From NCBI RefSeq assembly GCF_000421645.1, contig NZ_ATXK01000003.1:1-64000 (forward strand): a DNA stretch of 64,000 nucleotides. Direction: 5' to 3'. Below the pieces are notes generated by a model that searched no databases, was not told where the DNA came from, and worked only from the letters and a program-made list of their open reading frames with translations. This DNA comes from Aurantimonas coralicida DSM 14790. GTDB lineage: Bacteria > Pseudomonadota > Alphaproteobacteria > Rhizobiales > Rhizobiaceae. Numbering within the stretch: position 1 is the stretch's first letter; every line of letters begins with the position of its first letter. Shown piece after piece: positions 7,901-15,923 of this stretch. Made by a program: the position numbers and the translations under genes.

Positions 7901-8399
7901 CTAGGCGGCGTAGAGAAAGGCTCTGGCGGAACCGATCGTGGCTTCGAAGTTTTTAGCGAGCCTTCGGTTTCGGTTGATCCAGTCGAGGAACCGTTCAACG
8001 ACTCTTGATCTTGTTGCCGGCGTCGTAACCACAAGGCTGCCCGCTTCGGTGGTCTTGACCCTTTGACCGTCGGTGATTGCCGCCGTGGGACTGGCAGCGC
8101 GTTCCGTCCGCTCTCGGTCGGCCATGACAAGAGCGTGGTCGATCTTCTCGAAAATGCAGCTGTCACGCCAAGCCGCAGACCATCGGTAGACCGTGCTCCA
8201 TGGCTGAAAGTCGCTCGGCAACAGGCACCATTCGATGCCACCGCGCATGACGTAGAAAATCGCGTTGACGATCTCTCGCATGTCTCATGATCTCGGCCGT
8301 CCCGTCCCGTCCCGTCCCGTCCCGTCCCGTCCCCGTCACGCTCACCGGCGGGAGATGCGGCTCGATCACCTGCCACTCCGCATCAGTTAAGCTAAGCTG
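7901..8399 (-). pseudogene. IS5-family (IS427-like) transposase remnant, frameshifted and internally deleted
   Basis: Pieces of one transposase can be read on the minus strand in changing frames. From 8399 down, LTDAEW and IEPHLPPVSVTG give the usual N-terminus; the frame then runs into a pentanucleotide repeat. A second frame from 8281 gives REIVNAIFYVMRGGIEW, FQPWSTVYRW and SPTAAITDGQRVKTTEAG. Right after this the family's next block GYDAGNKIKSR is readable only in another frame and ends at a stop, then the C-terminal VVERFLDWINRNRRLAKNFE resumes. The whole middle of the catalytic domain between GNKIKSR and VVERF is absent. The element is therefore dead. Terminal inverted repeats could not be assigned with confidence. 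Confidence 0.88.
8297..8336. repeat. Pentanucleotide microsatellite (CCCGT)n
   Basis: Six perfect tandem copies of CCCGT occupy 8301-8330, with a partial CCGT before and a CCCCGT after. On the minus strand it encodes repeated GTGRD/GRDG residues inside the 5' part of the IS5-family transposase and replaces the basic linker normally found there. Five-base units shift frame with each copy gained or lost, and the downstream transposase frame is indeed displaced. Confidence 0.95.
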
Positions 8400-8628
8400 T
8401 CAATGGAGTTGATGTTCATATCGCTAACTGAAGACGAGGCGGCAACAAACAACGATCTCAGATCGTCGACCTGAGACACCCGGAAGCCTGCCCGTCGCCT
8501 TCGGCCCTCCGGTCATCGTGTGGCGCTGAACGCGGTATGAACGAGGCATTCAGCGACGGTTCCGACCGCCGGGTTCAAGTTCGGGTCATTCCATCCCGAG
8601 CCGATGTGCTCTTGTCGGAGATGCCCAG

Positions 8629-9063
8629 ATGATCCGCTTGCCCCTTGCTTCTGCCCTCGTTGTTCTCGCCGGCCTGACGACCGTAACCCCAGCATCCGCC
8701 AACGACGTGCGTTTCGACCAGTACGGCTGGTCGAACTCCGCCGGCGGATCTCAGCAAGGCTACCGCAACCGTATCCGCGTCCATCAGGACGGCCGATACA
8801 ATCGCTCGGTCAGCGAGCAGCGCGGTTCGCACAATCTGTCGGTTGTCGGTCAGGAGGGGCGTAGGCATTACGGCGCGACCTACCAGTACGGCAGGCGCAA
8901 CTCCGCCGGCATCGGCCAGTTCGGCTCCGACCACACGACAATCCTCTCTCAGGACGGTCACGGCAACATTGCGGCCGGTGTTCAGGTCGGACGCGGCTGC
9001 TCGGCCGACGTCGCGCAGGGTGGCAGCGGGAACGTTGCAGCCCTCGTCCAGGCCTGCGACTGA
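8629..9063 (+). CDS. Curlin-repeat amyloid protein (CsgA/CsgB-like)
   Basis: A 144-residue exported protein. Residues 1-24 are a typical Sec signal peptide ending PASA-ND. The mature part is built from curlin-type repeats, with Q-x-G-x-x-N spaced by ~20-24 residues (QQGYRN, HQDGRYN, EQRGSHN, GQFGSDH, SQDGHGN, AQGGSGN), the pattern that stacks into a cross-beta amyloid in CsgA. A Cys pair near the C-terminus (GRGCSADV and VQACD) is unusual for curli subunits and could form a disulfide. A GGAGA ribosome site lies eight bases before the ATG. It heads a set with a CsgH-like factor and a second curlin-repeat protein. No CsgG, CsgE or CsgF gene is nearby, so secretion must rely on genes elsewhere. 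Major versus minor subunit cannot be decided. Confidence 0.85.
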   Translation: MIRLPLASALVVLAGLTTVTPASANDVRFDQYGWSNSAGGSQQGYRNRIRVHQDGRYNRSVSEQRGSHNLSVVGQEGRRHYGATYQYGRRNSAGIGQFGSDHTTILSQDGHGNIAAGVQVGRGCSADVAQGGSGNVAALVQACD

Positions 9064-9122
9064 CCCCGCGCTGAGCGGCGCGTCCCACCCGTTACATTCC
9101 CATCCCATTGATGAGGCCCGCC

Positions 9123-9509
9123 ATGCCATTGCTCCGCCCTCGCCACCGCCTCGCCGCGGCTCTGGTTCTCCTCGGCGCCACCACCGCTGCCTTTGCCGGC
9201 CCAGCGGTCACGCGATCGGGCGAGGCGCCGATCCGGTGCGAACTCGACGTCTCGCGCCGGGGCGGTTCGGTCGAACTGACCGCGCTCGCCCATGCCGCGA
9301 AGTCAGCGCGTGGTAAGTATGCGTTCCACGTCTCGGGTCGGGGAACCGACATCCGGCAAGGCGGGCCCTTCGCCATCGCTTCCGGCGGGACGGAACAACT
9401 CGGCATGGTCACGCTCAGCGCCGGCGGCTCCGGCTACGACGCCGATCTGACCGTCGTCATCGATGGCAAGACGATATCCTGCTCCGGCCGGGTCGGCGGC
9501 AAGATCTGA
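9123..9509 (+). CDS. csgH: CsgH-like curli assembly factor
   Basis: A secreted protein of about 128 residues with an N-terminal signal peptide (hydrophobic LAAALVLLGATTAAFA) and one small beta-sandwich domain. It carries the CsgC/CsgH features: IRCELDVSRRGG at the start of the mature domain, FHVSGRG, a GGPF motif, YDADLTVVIDGKTISCSG near the end, and two Cys residues placed to form a disulfide. CsgH is the alphaproteobacterial counterpart of CsgC, a periplasmic inhibitor of premature amyloid formation. Location between two curlin-repeat genes supports this. ATG 9123 was chosen because GAGG lies seven bases before it; ATG 9111 and TTG 9108 are upstream in frame but lack a ribosome site. Confidence 0.82.
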   Translation: MPLLRPRHRLAAALVLLGATTAAFAGPAVTRSGEAPIRCELDVSRRGGSVELTALAHAAKSARGKYAFHVSGRGTDIRQGGPFAIASGGTEQLGMVTLSAGGSGYDADLTVVIDGKTISCSGRVGGKI

Positions 9510-9604
9510 CGAAGCGACAATACCCTGCTTTGCCGCGCCGGCCCGGTAGGGGCCGTTTCCAAACTCCACGCATGTCCCGGAACAGACCGGGGAACGGAGA
9601 TCTT

Positions 9605-10018
9605 ATGACCTTCATTTCCGCGAACGCCATTGCGGCCGCACTTGCCATTGCTGTGGTCGCCCCGGCGACCTTCGCCACGCCCGCGGCCGCCGGCGGCCAG
9701 GTGTCGTGGACCTTCGTCCCGAATGACCGGCAGACGAGCGGGGCCGTTGAAGCGGGGCTGCGGATCTATTCGCTCTATAACGGCCTCAAGGACGGCTCGA
9801 TCCGGCAGAAAGGCCAGGGCAACAACGCCGGCCTCGCCCAGCGCGGACGGGGCAATGTCGGTCTCGTCCAGCAGCGCGGGAATGGCCATTCTGGCACGCT
9901 GGAGCAGAACGGCGACGGCAACGCCTACGGTCTCTTCCAATTCGGACGCGGAGCCCGCGACGCCGTCGTCCAATCCGGCAACCGCAACAGCGGCGCGACC
10001 TTTACCTACGGTTGGTGA
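9605..10018 (+). CDS. Curlin-repeat protein (CsgB/CsgA-like)
   Basis: A 137-residue exported protein with a signal peptide of ~27 residues (ATPAAA-GG). The first ~40 mature residues are not repetitive; residues ~60-130 hold curlin repeats (RQKGQGNNAGLAQRGRGN, VQQRGNGHSGTLEQNGDGN, FQFGRGARD, VQSGNRNS). Non-repeat N-terminus plus four to five repeats resembles a nucleator (CsgB) more than a major subunit, but this is only a suggestion. GGAGA precedes the ATG by seven bases. It forms the third gene of the curli-like set, 95 bp after csgH. The frame could be read upstream to 9530, but the signal peptide and ribosome site mark 9605 as the start. Confidence 0.82.
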   Translation: MTFISANAIAAALAIAVVAPATFATPAAAGGQVSWTFVPNDRQTSGAVEAGLRIYSLYNGLKDGSIRQKGQGNNAGLAQRGRGNVGLVQQRGNGHSGTLEQNGDGNAYGLFQFGRGARDAVVQSGNRNSGATFTYGW

Positions 10019-10276
10019 CGGGGATCGTCAGCTTTCAGGCTCGGTGCGCTCAGGAGTTGTCTGACCTCTGTGGCCGCCTTGAAGAACAAGGGGTGATTCC
10101 GGGTATCGGCGTGGTCGGGTGCCTCCATCTGTCCGGCCTTTTGTTGCAGGGCGGTGCTGCGGGCCGTAAGGAGTCCGCAGGTCGGATCCATATCAGCTTT
10201 TCGCGCTGGAACGCGCTCGGCCATTCCCTCCTTCGACCGCCTGCGCCACCGGCGACCTCTGGCGTCAGTCTTGGCC

Positions 10277-10426
10277 TCACGCCCCGACCGGTGCCGGCGC
10301 GCTGTAATTCTCCTGCCTAGCAAGAGGCACCCAGACCATGTGCGCCACCGTGTTGGCCAGCGCGAGCGAGACCAGCATGCGGGGTCTGCGCACCAGCATA
10401 CCTTCCAACCATGAGCCTTCCGGCGG
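10277..10426 (-). pseudogene. IS110-family transposase, C-terminal remnant
   Basis: The frame ending at 10277 shows the tail of an IS110/IS116/IS902-type transposase: GSWLEGMLVRRPRMLVSLAL followed by ANTVAHMVWVPLARQENYSA, matching the family's terminal block in which WL..LL.R.P is followed by V.ALANK.ARI.WA.L..GE.Y. Residues upstream of ~10426 in this frame have no similarity I recognise, and the catalytic N-terminal part is gone. Substitutions such as T and H in the normally conserved ANK.AR also suggest decay. Confidence 0.7.
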
Positions 10427-10482
10427 TTCCTCGCACGATGCCTCGCAGTCCCGGCCGGCGGCGAATAACCTTGAGCATGAGC

Positions 10483-10632
10483 CGCGGAAAGAACGGTCGG
10501 GCGGAGCAGACAGTAAATCCGGAGCAGTTAGAGGCGATCCAGTCCTGGCTGGGCCGGAAGGGAGCCTGTTCAGTCTCGCGGTTGAACGCTGCGGCATCTC
10601 TGTGGCCGCTCACGCTCTCAGGTCGGTCAGAC
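10483..10632. repeat. Dispersed intergenic repeat, copy A
   Basis: This ~150-bp stretch aligns end to end with 12705-12854 at roughly two thirds identity by eye. Shared landmarks in order are CGCGGA, CGGAGCAG, GGCGATCC, a Cys-free core around TTCGGTTTCGCG versus TTCAGTCTCGCG, GGCCGCTC and the terminal GGTCGGTCAGAC. It lies between an IS110-family remnant and non-coding DNA. Confidence 0.65.
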
Positions 10633-11045
10633 TTCCACAACCATCTCTTTGGACGGAACGGCTGCGGACCCGCAGTTTATCTCGGCCATACGCAGCCTCG
10701 GTTTATGGATCAGGGAGGCCTTGCCGTGGGACCTTCAGGTGCTACACTTAGAATCAAGTCGCAGCCGTGAAGGCAAGGGAATCAAGGGGTTATTTCGGCT
10801 ATTCCGGTAGGTCAGAATCCTGCCGCCCCAGCCAAGAATCTCCATCCCTCTGAAATCGTTGGTCTCGGCTGGAGAGAATCCTCCGACTGAAATGGCCCTC
10901 TGACTAAAACCCGCTGAGGCTGCGTGGATAGTCCAACGCCGTACGAGCGCCGACAAAACCGGCCGGTGGCGTCGCGGCCCCTTGCACGGCAGCGGGTGGG
11001 ATGGTTTGAGGCGGCTCCTCCCTCGCTCCCACCTGGAATCCCCGC

Positions 11046-12668
11046 ATGATCCGCCTTGAAAGCCTCGGCAAGCAGAACGGCAAGCAGATCGTCTTCATCG
11101 AGGCGTCGGCCGCATTACAGCGCGGCGAAAAGGTCGGGCTTGTCGGCCCGAACGGCGCGGGCAAGACGACGTTGTTTCGCATGATCACCGGCGAGGAACT
11201 GCCGGACGAAGGCCAGGTCTCGGTCGACCGTGGCGTGACCATCGGCTATTTCAGCCAGGATGTCGGCGACATGGCGGGCCGCAGCGCGGTGGTCGAGGTG
11301 ATCGACGGGGTGGGACCGGTCAGCGCCCTGGCGGCCGAGATGGCGGAGCTGGAAGCGGCCATGGCCGACCCCGACCGCGCCGACGAGATGGACGAAATCA
11401 TCACCCGCTACGGGGAAGCGCAGGAGCGTTACGACGAACTCGACGGCTATGCGCTGGACGGGCGTGCCCGCGAGGTGCTGGACGGCCTCGGCTTCAGTCA
11501 GGCGATGATGGACGGCGATGTCGGCGAGCTGTCCGGCGGGTGGAAGATGCGCGTGGCTCTGGCAAAGATCCTGCTCATGCGCCCCGACATCATGCTCCTC
11601 GACGAGCCGTCGAACCATCTCGATATCGAAAGCCTGATCTGGCTCGAAACCTTCCTGAAGGGCTTCGACGGCGCTGTCCTGATGACCTCGCACGATCGCG
11701 AATTCATGAACCGCATCGTCAACAAGATCATCGAGATCGACGGCGGCGCGCTGAATTCCTATACGGGCGACTACGAGTTCTATCGCCAGCAGCGCGCCAT
11801 CGCCGAGGTGCAGCAACAGGCGCAGTTCGAGCGACAGCAGGCGATGCTGGCGAAGGAAGTGGCCTTCATCGAGCGCTTCAAGGCGCGCGCCAGCCATGCC
11901 GCGCAGGTGCAGAGCCGGGTCAAGAAGCTCGACAAGATCGAGCGCGTCGAGCCGCCCAAGCGCCAGCAGACGGTGCGCTTCGAGTTCCAACCGGCGCCGC
12001 GCTCGGGCGAGGACGTTGCAACCGTCAGGGCCGTCCACAAGAGCTACGGCGATCGCACCATTTATCAGGGCCTCGACTTCCAGGTGCGCCGGCGCGAGCG
12101 CTGGTGCGTGATGGGCGTCAACGGTGCCGGCAAATCGACGCTGCTCAAGCTGGTCGCCGGTGCCTCGGAGCCGGATATCGGCAACGTGACCCGGGGGCCG
12201 AGCGTCAAGACGGGCTATTTCGCCCAGCACGCCATGGAGCTGCTCGAAGGCGACCGCACCGTTCTGCAGACGCTGGAAGACAGCTTTCCGCAGGCAGGCC
12301 AGGCGCCTTTGCGTTCGCTGGCGGGCTGCTTCGGCTTTTATGGCGACGAGATCGAGAAGAAGTGCCGCGTCTTGTCAGGTGGCGAGAAGGCCCGGCTGGT
12401 CATGGCCAGGATGCTGTTCGACCCGCCGAACTTCCTCGTCCTGGACGAGCCCACCAACCATCTCGACATCGCCACCAAGCAGATGCTGGTCGAGGCGCTG
12501 TCGCGCTACGAAGGCGCGATGCTCTTTGTCAGCCACGACCGCCATTTCCTGGCGGCGCTCTCCAACCGCGTGCTGGAGCTGACGCCGGAGGGGCCGCATC
12601 TCTATGGCGGCGGCTATGCCGAATATGTCGAGCGCACCGGCCAGGAGGCCCCGGGGCTGCGGAGCTGA
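11046..12668 (+). CDS. ABC-F family ATPase
   Basis: A 540-residue soluble protein with two tandem ATP-binding cassettes and no membrane segments, the ABC-F layout. Cassette 1: Walker A GPNGAGKT (~36-43), signature LSGGWKMRVALAK, Walker B MLLDEPSNHLD, then SHDREF. A charged linker of ~80 residues (residues ~245-325, rich in QQQAQFERQQAM) separates the halves, as in EttA/Uup/YbiT. Cassette 2: GVNGAGKS, LSGGEKARLVMA, FLVLDEPTNHLD and SHDRHF. These proteins bind the ribosomal E site and modulate translation; the lack of a C-terminal coiled coil argues against Uup and the overall pattern is nearest to YbiT-like members. It appears monocistronic. Confidence 0.92.
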   Translation: MIRLESLGKQNGKQIVFIEASAALQRGEKVGLVGPNGAGKTTLFRMITGEELPDEGQVSVDRGVTIGYFSQDVGDMAGRSAVVEVIDGVGPVSALAAEMAELEAAMADPDRADEMDEIITRYGEAQERYDELDGYALDGRAREVLDGLGFSQAMMDGDVGELSGGWKMRVALAKILLMRPDIMLLDEPSNHLDIESLIWLETFLKGFDGAVLMTSHDREFMNRIVNKIIEIDGGALNSYTGDYEFYRQQRAIAEVQQQAQFERQQAMLAKEVAFIERFKARASHAAQVQSRVKKLDKIERVEPPKRQQTVRFEFQPAPRSGEDVATVRAVHKSYGDRTIYQGLDFQVRRRERWCVMGVNGAGKSTLLKLVAGASEPDIGNVTRGPSVKTGYFAQHAMELLEGDRTVLQTLEDSFPQAGQAPLRSLAGCFGFYGDEIEKKCRVLSGGEKARLVMARMLFDPPNFLVLDEPTNHLDIATKQMLVEALSRYEGAMLFVSHDRHFLAALSNRVLELTPEGPHLYGGGYAEYVERTGQEAPGLRS

Positions 12669-12680
12669 GCCCCGCGGCGC

Positions 12681-12698
12681 CCCTGAGACGCCTCAGGG
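12681..12698. terminator. Short hairpin after the ABC-F gene
   Basis: CCCTGAG and CTCAGGG form a perfect 7-bp stem with loop ACGC, 12 bp after the ABC-F stop. No T-run follows, so it may be a Rho-linked or processing hairpin and not a classical intrinsic terminator. Confidence 0.4.
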
Positions 12699-12704
12699 AT
12701 GGAT

Positions 12705-12854
12705 CGCGGACAAACGGCGGGCGCGGAGCAGGGTGTGGCACCGCAACAGGTACGGGCGATCCGCTTTGCGCGAGTCCGCGATCGTGCAGGTTCGGTTTCG
12801 CGAGCGAGAGCGGCTGCATCCCCGGGGCCGCTCCCACTCTCTGGTCGGTCAGAC
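12705..12854. repeat. Dispersed intergenic repeat, copy B
   Basis: Second copy of the ~150-bp element described at 10483-10632, same orientation. Its right end overlaps the stop codon of the oxidoreductase gene on the minus strand by a few bases (the shared end GGTCGGTCAGAC runs to 12854). Confidence 0.65.
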
Positions 12855-13841
12855 GACGACCACCACCTTGCCGATCGCCTTGCCGCTGGCGAGGTGCCGA
12901 TAGGCGTCTTCGACCTCGGCAAGCCTGAACCGCCGTTCGTCGACCACCGGCTTCAACGCGCCCTCGTCGCAGAGACGGGCCAGTTCGGCGAGGATCGCCC
13001 CATGGGCGCTCCGATCCTTGTCGTGCAGCATCGGGATCAGCATGAAGACGACATGCAGGGACGCGCCCTTCAGATGTGCGGGCGTCAGATCCAGCTCGGC
13101 CATCGCCAGCGTGGTCGCGACATGCCCGTTCAGCGCAACCGCCGCGAAGGAGTTCGTCAGATTGGCCCCGCCCACAGTGTCGAGGACGACGTCGAACCCG
13201 GCCCCGCCGGTATGGGCGGCGACGTAATCCGCGACCGCTTCGGTCCTGAAGTCGATCGGCTCCGCGCCAAGCTCCTTCACGACGGCAATCCGCTCGGCGC
13301 CGCTATCGGTCGCGTAGGCTTCTGCTCCGAAGGCTTTTGCAAGCTGCACGCCGACATGCCCGACGCCGCCGGACCCGCCGTGCACCAGGACCTTCTGTCC
13401 CTTGGTGACGCCTGCGCGGGTGAGACCCTCATAGGCCGTGATGCCGACGAGCGGCAGGGCGGCGGCTTCCCGCATGGACAGGGATTTCGGCTTGTGGGCG
13501 ATCAGTCTCGCGTCGGCCGGCATATATTCCGCCAGCGCCCCCTGCAGGTCGGCAAGGCCGCCGGCGCAGCCATAGACCTCGTCCCCGACCGCGAAATCCG
13601 TGACCCCGGCGCCGACCTCCTCGATCGTACCTGCAAAATCCATGCCGAGGATCGCCGGAAGTGCAGGCGCGAAGCCCAGATCCGATCCCATGTTGCGGAT
13701 CATCATGTCGATCGTGTTGACGCTGGTCGCCGCGATGCGAACCACGACATGCCCTTCGGACGCCGACGGCCTGGCCTGCTCCCGGGGGCGAAATGCAGCG
13801 GTCGGCCCGTATTCCTCAAGGATCATCGTCTGCATGGTCAT
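12849..13841 (-). CDS. NADPH:quinone-oxidoreductase-like MDR dehydrogenase (zinc-independent)
   Basis: A 330-residue medium-chain dehydrogenase/reductase. The N-terminal GroES-like half (residues ~1-130) includes LPAILGMDFAGTIEEVGAGV; the nucleotide-binding half has the glycine motif VHGGSGGVGHVGVQLAKAFG at ~150-170. Cys/His ligands for catalytic zinc are missing, which places it with quinone oxidoreductase/zeta-crystallin-type enzymes, probably NADPH-linked. It lies 123 bp downstream of a same-strand LysR gene that may control it. Substrate unknown; quinones or reactive alkenals are usual for the group. Confidence 0.87.
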   Translation of the reverse strand: MTMQTMILEEYGPTAAFRPREQARPSASEGHVVVRIAATSVNTIDMMIRNMGSDLGFAPALPAILGMDFAGTIEEVGAGVTDFAVGDEVYGCAGGLADLQGALAEYMPADARLIAHKPKSLSMREAAALPLVGITAYEGLTRAGVTKGQKVLVHGGSGGVGHVGVQLAKAFGAEAYATDSGAERIAVVKELGAEPIDFRTEAVADYVAAHTGGAGFDVVLDTVGGANLTNSFAAVALNGHVATTLAMAELDLTPAHLKGASLHVVFMLIPMLHDKDRSAHGAILAELARLCDEGALKPVVDERRFRLAEVEDAYRHLASGKAIGKVVVVV

Positions 13842-13963
13842 GCTCCATTGGCTGGTTTCCCAACAAAGCTACACCGTAGGATAATGCGATAAACGGCGGA
13901 TTTCAGAGTTCAGTTTTCGTCTAAGGGATATAATCGTCCACGTCCGCCGAGTGGTGACGGCAG

Positions 13964-14872
13964 CTATGCCTGCAGCCAGGGCGGGTTGCGGCCGATCCGG
14001 TCGACCAGAAAGTCGATCAGCACCCGCACCTTGGGCGAGAGGATATTCGACTTCGGATAGACCAGCCACAGGACGGAGCCATCGTCGATCTCGTGGTCGG
14101 CCAGAACCCGGACCAGCGTGCCCTCCGCCAGTTCGCGGTGAATGCACCAGAGCGAATTCATCGAGATACCCGCGCCAGCGAGCGTCGCGGCTTTCTGGCT
14201 CGCACCATCATCGACGATCAGCCGGCAGTTCGTTGCCCCCGGGTCGAAGGTCTGGTCGGTCCCCTGCGGCCCGCGCAGCGGTCGGGGCAGGGCGTTGCGA
14301 AAGCCGATGAGACGATGATCCCTGAGGTCCGAGGCCTTTGTCGGCGTCCCGTTCCGGGCGAGATAGGCCGGCGCGGCGACAAGGACCCGCGTATCATCCG
14401 CCAAGCGACGCGCCTTCAGCGACGAATCCGCCAGCGGGGCGCTGCGGAGCGCCAGGTCGAACGATCCCTCGATGAGATCGAAGGGCGCATCCGACAGTCG
14501 CAGATCGAGCTTCAGATGCGGGTAGCTGTCGAGGAAGTCGGGGACCAGCGGCGCGATATACTCGACCGCGAAGGTCGACGAGGCGGCGAAACGCAGCGTG
14601 CCCGTGATGGTCGGGTTGCCCCGCCCCAGCGCGGCAAGGCCCGCATCCTGCTGGGCGAGGGTCTCGCGCGCAAAGGGCAGGAACTCCATCCCTTCGATCG
14701 ACACCGACACCTTGCGCGTCGATCGGTGAAGCAGTTCCGCGCCGAGCGAATGTTCCAGCTTGGCGAGCCGGGTGCTTGCCGCCGCCGGCGTCATCCCGAG
14801 AGCGCGCCCCGCCGCGCTGATGTTCAGCCGCTCCGCAGCGAGGACGAACAGACGCAGGTTGTCGGTATCCAT
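13964..14872 (-). CDS. LysR-family transcriptional regulator
   Basis: A 302-residue LysR regulator: winged helix-turn-helix at residues ~3-60 (LRLFVLAAERLNISAAGRAL, then TPAAASTRLAKLEHSLGAEL), followed by a substrate-binding domain of the type found in CrgA/DsdC-like single-domain activators (RFAASSTFAVEYIAPLVPDF). It is read away from the DUF1330-LLM-SDR gene set starting at 15106, with a 233-bp shared intergenic region, and toward the MDR gene. Both sets are candidate targets. An 11-bp palindrome CGCATTATGCG at 14902-14912 is a possible operator. Confidence 0.88.
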   Translation of the reverse strand: MDTDNLRLFVLAAERLNISAAGRALGMTPAAASTRLAKLEHSLGAELLHRSTRKVSVSIEGMEFLPFARETLAQQDAGLAALGRGNPTITGTLRFAASSTFAVEYIAPLVPDFLDSYPHLKLDLRLSDAPFDLIEGSFDLALRSAPLADSSLKARRLADDTRVLVAAPAYLARNGTPTKASDLRDHRLIGFRNALPRPLRGPQGTDQTFDPGATNCRLIVDDGASQKAATLAGAGISMNSLWCIHRELAEGTLVRVLADHEIDDGSVLWLVYPKSNILSPKVRVLIDFLVDRIGRNPPWLQA

Positions 14873-15105
14873 CGATTATATCCGTATCGCAAATACTGAA
14901 TCGCATTATGCGCAGTTTACTCAGCTTTCGGAAATAGCGATCTTCCCTAGTGTCAGCATGGAGACGGATGCCCCGGCGGGTTGCCGACATGCCCGGCAGT
15001 TCAGCGCGTAGATCCGCATCGAAATGCCCTCGCGCGCCCCTTCCAGGACATGAACCGAGCCGCACCGGACAGGCGTCCGTCGTCCGCAATCCAGGAGATG
15101 AGACC

Positions 15106-15408
15106 ATGACCGCTTATTCCGTACTCGAAGTGACGCCCACGAACGCAGACTGGGTCGAGGACTATCTGCCCACCGCGAACAAGGTGATCGCGCGCCACGG
15201 CGGCAGGTATCTCGCCCGCACGCAGTCGCACGAGCAGATCGAGGGGGAGCCGTATGACGTTGCGCTGCGGATCATCATCGAATGGCCGTCGGTCGCAGCA
15301 GCGAAAGCCTTCGAGAGCGATCCGGAATATGCGCCGCACCTCCAGCAGCGCCTGGCGAACTCGCGAAGTGTTCACGCCGTCGTCGAGGGCAAGGACGATC
15401 TCGCCTGA
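15106..15408 (+). CDS. DUF1330 family protein (cytoplasmic copy)
   Basis: A 100-residue protein of the DUF1330 dimeric alpha-beta barrel fold. Features are the N-terminal YSVLEVTPTNADWVEDYLPT, HGGRYLART, and the block IIIEWPSVAAAKAFESDPEY followed by APHLQQR. Function of the family is not established; related small barrels are monooxygenases or binding proteins. AGGAGATGAG precedes the ATG at 15106, which is preferred over the longer frame from 14950. It opens a likely operon with a secreted paralogue, a luciferase-like oxidoreductase and an SDR. Confidence 0.87.
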   Translation: MTAYSVLEVTPTNADWVEDYLPTANKVIARHGGRYLARTQSHEQIEGEPYDVALRIIIEWPSVAAAKAFESDPEYAPHLQQRLANSRSVHAVVEGKDDLA

Positions 15409-15454
15409 GTCCGCCGCCGATCCATTCCGTCACGCTTCACCAGGGAAACGAACC

Positions 15455-15826
15455 ATGAAGACGCTCATCCTCGCCTCCGTGCTGGCTTCGGCCATCTCCA
15501 CGGCTGCCGCCCAGGAATCCATCCCCTACTATTCCATCATGTCGGTCACGCCGACGACGGATGAGTGGGTCGCCGACTATCTTCCCGTCGCAAACCAGCG
15601 GGTCGCGGCCCATGGCGGGAAATTCCTCGCGCGCACCTCGAACCACGAACGTCTGGAAGGCGACCGGGACGATGCCGCCCTCCAGATCATCATCGAGTGG
15701 CCGTCGAAAGAAGCCGCCGAGGCGTTCGTCAACGATCCGGAATACAGCCCGCACCTGAAGGCGCGGACCGAGGGCTCGGTGAGCCATCACGTGCTGGTCG
15801 AAGGCAAGGACGCCCTGGCCAACTGA
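15455..15826 (+). CDS. DUF1330 family protein with signal peptide
   Basis: A 123-residue paralogue of the preceding gene with a cleavable Sec signal peptide (residues 1-19, ASAISTAAAQ). The mature domain shares the same landmarks in the same order: YYSIMSVTPTTDEWVADYLP, HGGKFLART, IIIEWPSKEAAEAFVNDPEY, SPHLKAR. The two copies are easily alignable along their whole length, so a local duplication with gain of an export signal is the simplest history. CAGGGAAACGAACC precedes the ATG. It would act in the periplasm. Confidence 0.87.
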   Translation: MKTLILASVLASAISTAAAQESIPYYSIMSVTPTTDEWVADYLPVANQRVAAHGGKFLARTSNHERLEGDRDDAALQIIIEWPSKEAAEAFVNDPEYSPHLKARTEGSVSHHVLVEGKDALAN

Positions 15827-15923
15827 GCGTCGGAGGGGGCGCCACCGTCGGCCTGACGGCGAGGCGGCGCCTTCTCTTGCTGCGGCGAGAGCCGAACATG
15901 GGTGAGAGAGCGAAAGCCTGGAC

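Larger units (their letters stand above)
10019..11045. other. Intergenic stretch with IS debris and a dispersed repeat
   Basis: About 1 kb between the curli-like set and the ABC-F gene. It holds an IS110-family transposase tail (minus strand) and one copy of the ~150-bp dispersed repeat, both listed separately. The rest shows only overlapping frames without motifs. The region looks like a graveyard of mobile DNA; the promoter of the ABC-F gene should lie near its right end. Confidence 0.6.

Noticed and set aside
8297-8336. Pentanucleotide tract considered as a CRISPR or iteron array
   Set aside because: Unit of five bases with no spacers and inside a transposase remnant.
11115-12230. 371-residue minus-strand frame opposite the ABC-F gene
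   Set aside because: Shadow of a well-supported coding sequence.
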